NCBI GenBank assembly: GCA_947178465.1
Contig: CAMWYL010000232.1
Span: forward strand, 1 to 5,428
Source of the DNA: an uncultured Lachnospiraceae bacterium
GTDB taxonomy: Bacteria > Bacillota > Clostridia > Lachnospirales > Lachnospiraceae
Direction: 5' to 3'
Length of the DNA: 5,428 bases
Below, one piece after another: positions 4,393-5,428 of this stretch. Each line of letters opens with the position of its first letter. The stretch's first letter is position 1. The translations under genes and the position numbers were made by a program. The notes below the pieces were generated by a model, which had not been told where the DNA came from, searched no databases, and saw only the letters and a program-made list of their open reading frames with translations.

Positions 4393-4872
4393 CTAACAAT
4401 GATATTCCAGAACGGCGCCGATATAATAGTGCATGCCGGGCACTGCTGTCCGGATAAATTTGTCAAAAGGGACCGGCGGGTCATCAGATTCCATGACATA
4501 GCAGCTGCGGCAGCTGCAAAAACTGGAAGCCAGGTCAGAGAGCAGGTTTTCCACATACTCCTGGTCATGGATATACAGGGGTTCCGTCACGGTATCCAGA
4601 GCCTTCAGGTTCTTCTTAAATTCCGGAAAGCGGCCCTCAAAATAATGGCTGCGGGCATCCGGGGCAAGGGTAAAGGAATCACCGGAAAAGGTTCCCATGT
4701 GATGTCCTGTGAACCATTGTCCAAAGTGCCGGATGGCGGAATCACGGTCATATACCGTTTTTACATGGTCGGCAATGGGAATAAGGTCGGGGCGGTTTAT
4801 AAAATCCTCCTCCGCAACCCAGTCCTCTTCGCGGCGCGGTTCCTGGTGTATCTGTAAGATGTAATGGTACAT
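4393..4872 (-). CDS. Hypothetical protein with a CxCxxC cluster, 159 residues
   Basis: I do not recognise the family. The start at 4870-4872 follows AAAGGAGG (4879-4886) by 6 bp. An ATG 33 bases upstream, overlapping the helicase stop, lacks a ribosome site. The product is soluble and begins MYHYILQIHQEPRRE. It has a histidine- and aromatic-rich part, HFGQWFTGHHMGTFSGDSF (49-67), and a cysteine cluster C119-x-C121-x-x-C124 (FCSCRSC). It ends in a further cysteine (EYHC). The cluster plus histidines could bind zinc or iron, but the spacing matches no site I know and redox or structural roles are equally possible. It lies between a helicase and a helical protein in the same operon. Confidence 0.75.
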   Translation of the reverse strand: MYHYILQIHQEPRREEDWVAEEDFINRPDLIPIADHVKTVYDRDSAIRHFGQWFTGHHMGTFSGDSFTLAPDARSHYFEGRFPEFKKNLKALDTVTEPLYIHDQEYVENLLSDLASSFCSCRSCYVMESDDPPVPFDKFIRTAVPGMHYYIGAVLEYHC

Positions 4873-4901
4873 AAATATCCTCCTTTCAGTGGTTAAAATT
4901 T

Positions 4902-5428
4902 TCATGCTATTTTCTGTTCGCCCCAGCGGATACAGAGCTTGCCTTTATCATCCCGTTCCTGGCGCATCAGCAGGGAGAGCAGGTCATAATCAATATCAAA
5001 CCGCTCATACACTTCATCCAGGTCAACATCCTGCCCTTTCATAAACAGGTTCAGTTTTTCCTTTGTCAATACCATCTGCATCAGGTTGGATTCAATGCTG
5101 CCTGCGTAGGTAAGGAAATAAATATCCTTATATTCCGTTGAGGTGTACCGGATGAACCGGAAATAAAACTGACTCATGCCGGAATTGTTATAGTGGAGCT
5201 CCGGGATGATGACTTTGTTGACATACTCAAAGTTGACGCTGGAGGGCAGGCTCTGCTGGGTGCAGAGCAGTATCCCGTTCCCGCTGTCCCGCAGCGTTTT
5301 CCGCAGGGCTCGCCGCTGGGCAAAGGTCCTGGTGGAGCCGGTAACAGTGAACAGCGGGCGGTCGGGAAGATATTCCCGTAATGCCGCGGCGTCGGCGTCC
5401 GGCACCAGAATGTTCTGGACGCCTACGC
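4902..5428 (-). CDS. C-terminal part of a SNF2/superfamily-2 helicase-like protein (runs off right edge)
   Basis: The frame is open to the right edge, so the N-terminal ATPase lobe lies outside; about 175 C-terminal residues are seen. The GTG at 5405 is an internal valine, not a start. The visible part resembles the second RecA-like lobe of SNF2-type helicases. FTVTGSTRTFAQRRALRKTL precedes a motif-V-like stretch, GILLCTQQSLPSSVNFEYVN, then VIIPELHYNNS and a motif-VI-like QFYFRFIRYTS carrying the expected Gln and two Arg. The usual GLN and RIGQ consensus is replaced, so this is a divergent member, which is common for helicases of mobile elements. It would use ATP to move on DNA or remodel protein-DNA complexes. 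It is the first visible gene of the minus-strand operon, 29 bp before the next start. Walker motifs cannot be checked here. Confidence 0.7.
   Translation of the reverse strand, partial: VGVQNILVPDADAAALREYLPDRPLFTVTGSTRTFAQRRALRKTLRDSGNGILLCTQQSLPSSVNFEYVNKVIIPELHYNNSGMSQFYFRFIRYTSTEYKDIYFLTYAGSIESNLMQMVLTKEKLNLFMKGQDVDLDEVYERFDIDYDLLSLLMRQERDDKGKLCIRWGEQKIA

Noticed and set aside
3937..4857. 306-codon plus-strand ORF
   Set aside because: It lies antisense to two genes with good ribosome sites and tight operon spacing. It has no ribosome site itself, and its product reads like antisense translation.
1..5428. CRISPR array, tRNA or rRNA gene, insertion sequence
   Set aside because: No regularly spaced repeats, cloverleaf-like sequence, transposase reading frame or terminal inverted repeats were seen.

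Overview
The window looks like accessory DNA from a low-to-mid GC Firmicute, most likely a gut clostridial or Lachnospiraceae-type genome. The grounds are strong AGGAGG-type ribosome binding sites before most genes, tight operons, and a regulatory pair of the Tn916 kind: a sigma-70-like region-4 protein followed by a small conjugative-transposon helix-turn-helix (HTH) protein, with a divergent XRE regulator. No integrase, relaxase, coupling protein or att site is visible. The label 'integrative conjugative element (ICE)' therefore rests on these regulatory and accessory genes and is an inference.

Left part (1-910): the C-terminal end of an unrecognised protein runs in from the left edge and stops at 282. 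A neighbouring frame stays open to 353, so it may be frameshifted. A stand-alone OmpR/PhoB-type winged-helix protein (483-803) follows, without a receiver domain. Behind it lie an inverted repeat containing a Spo0A-box-like sequence, an 11-bp tandem repeat and a GC-rich hairpin. This part looks more AT-rich than the rest.

Middle (911-2530): an XRE-family regulator (1056-1424, minus strand) faces away from a two-gene plus-strand operon, the sigma-like protein (1895-2305) and the 60-residue HTH protein (2302-2484), coupled by a GTGA overlap. The roughly 470-bp control region between them holds four copies of the hexamer TGCCAT/ATGGCA arranged as two inverted repeats. It also holds an inverted near-copy of the XRE promoter/ribosome-site segment and an 11-bp perfect hairpin. 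The outer arms of that hairpin can pair with the Shine-Dalgarno sequence of the sigma-like gene. The layout suggests an XRE switch plus a translational gate controlling a sigma-like activator. A 13-bp-stem terminator (2491-2530) ends the operon.

Right part (2544-5428): a minus-strand operon of six genes converges on that terminator. In transcription order it holds the C-terminal end of a SNF2/superfamily-2 helicase running off the right edge, a 159-residue protein with a CxCxxC cluster, a 142-residue helical charged protein, a 179-residue helical protein, a DUF4313-like protein and a 134-residue aromatic-rich protein. Gaps are short (1 to about 70 bp) and several ribosome sites overlap the preceding gene's end, so co-expression is likely. 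Their functions are not known to me. The most plausible reading is an accessory module of a conjugative element, and its joint function is the main open question here.
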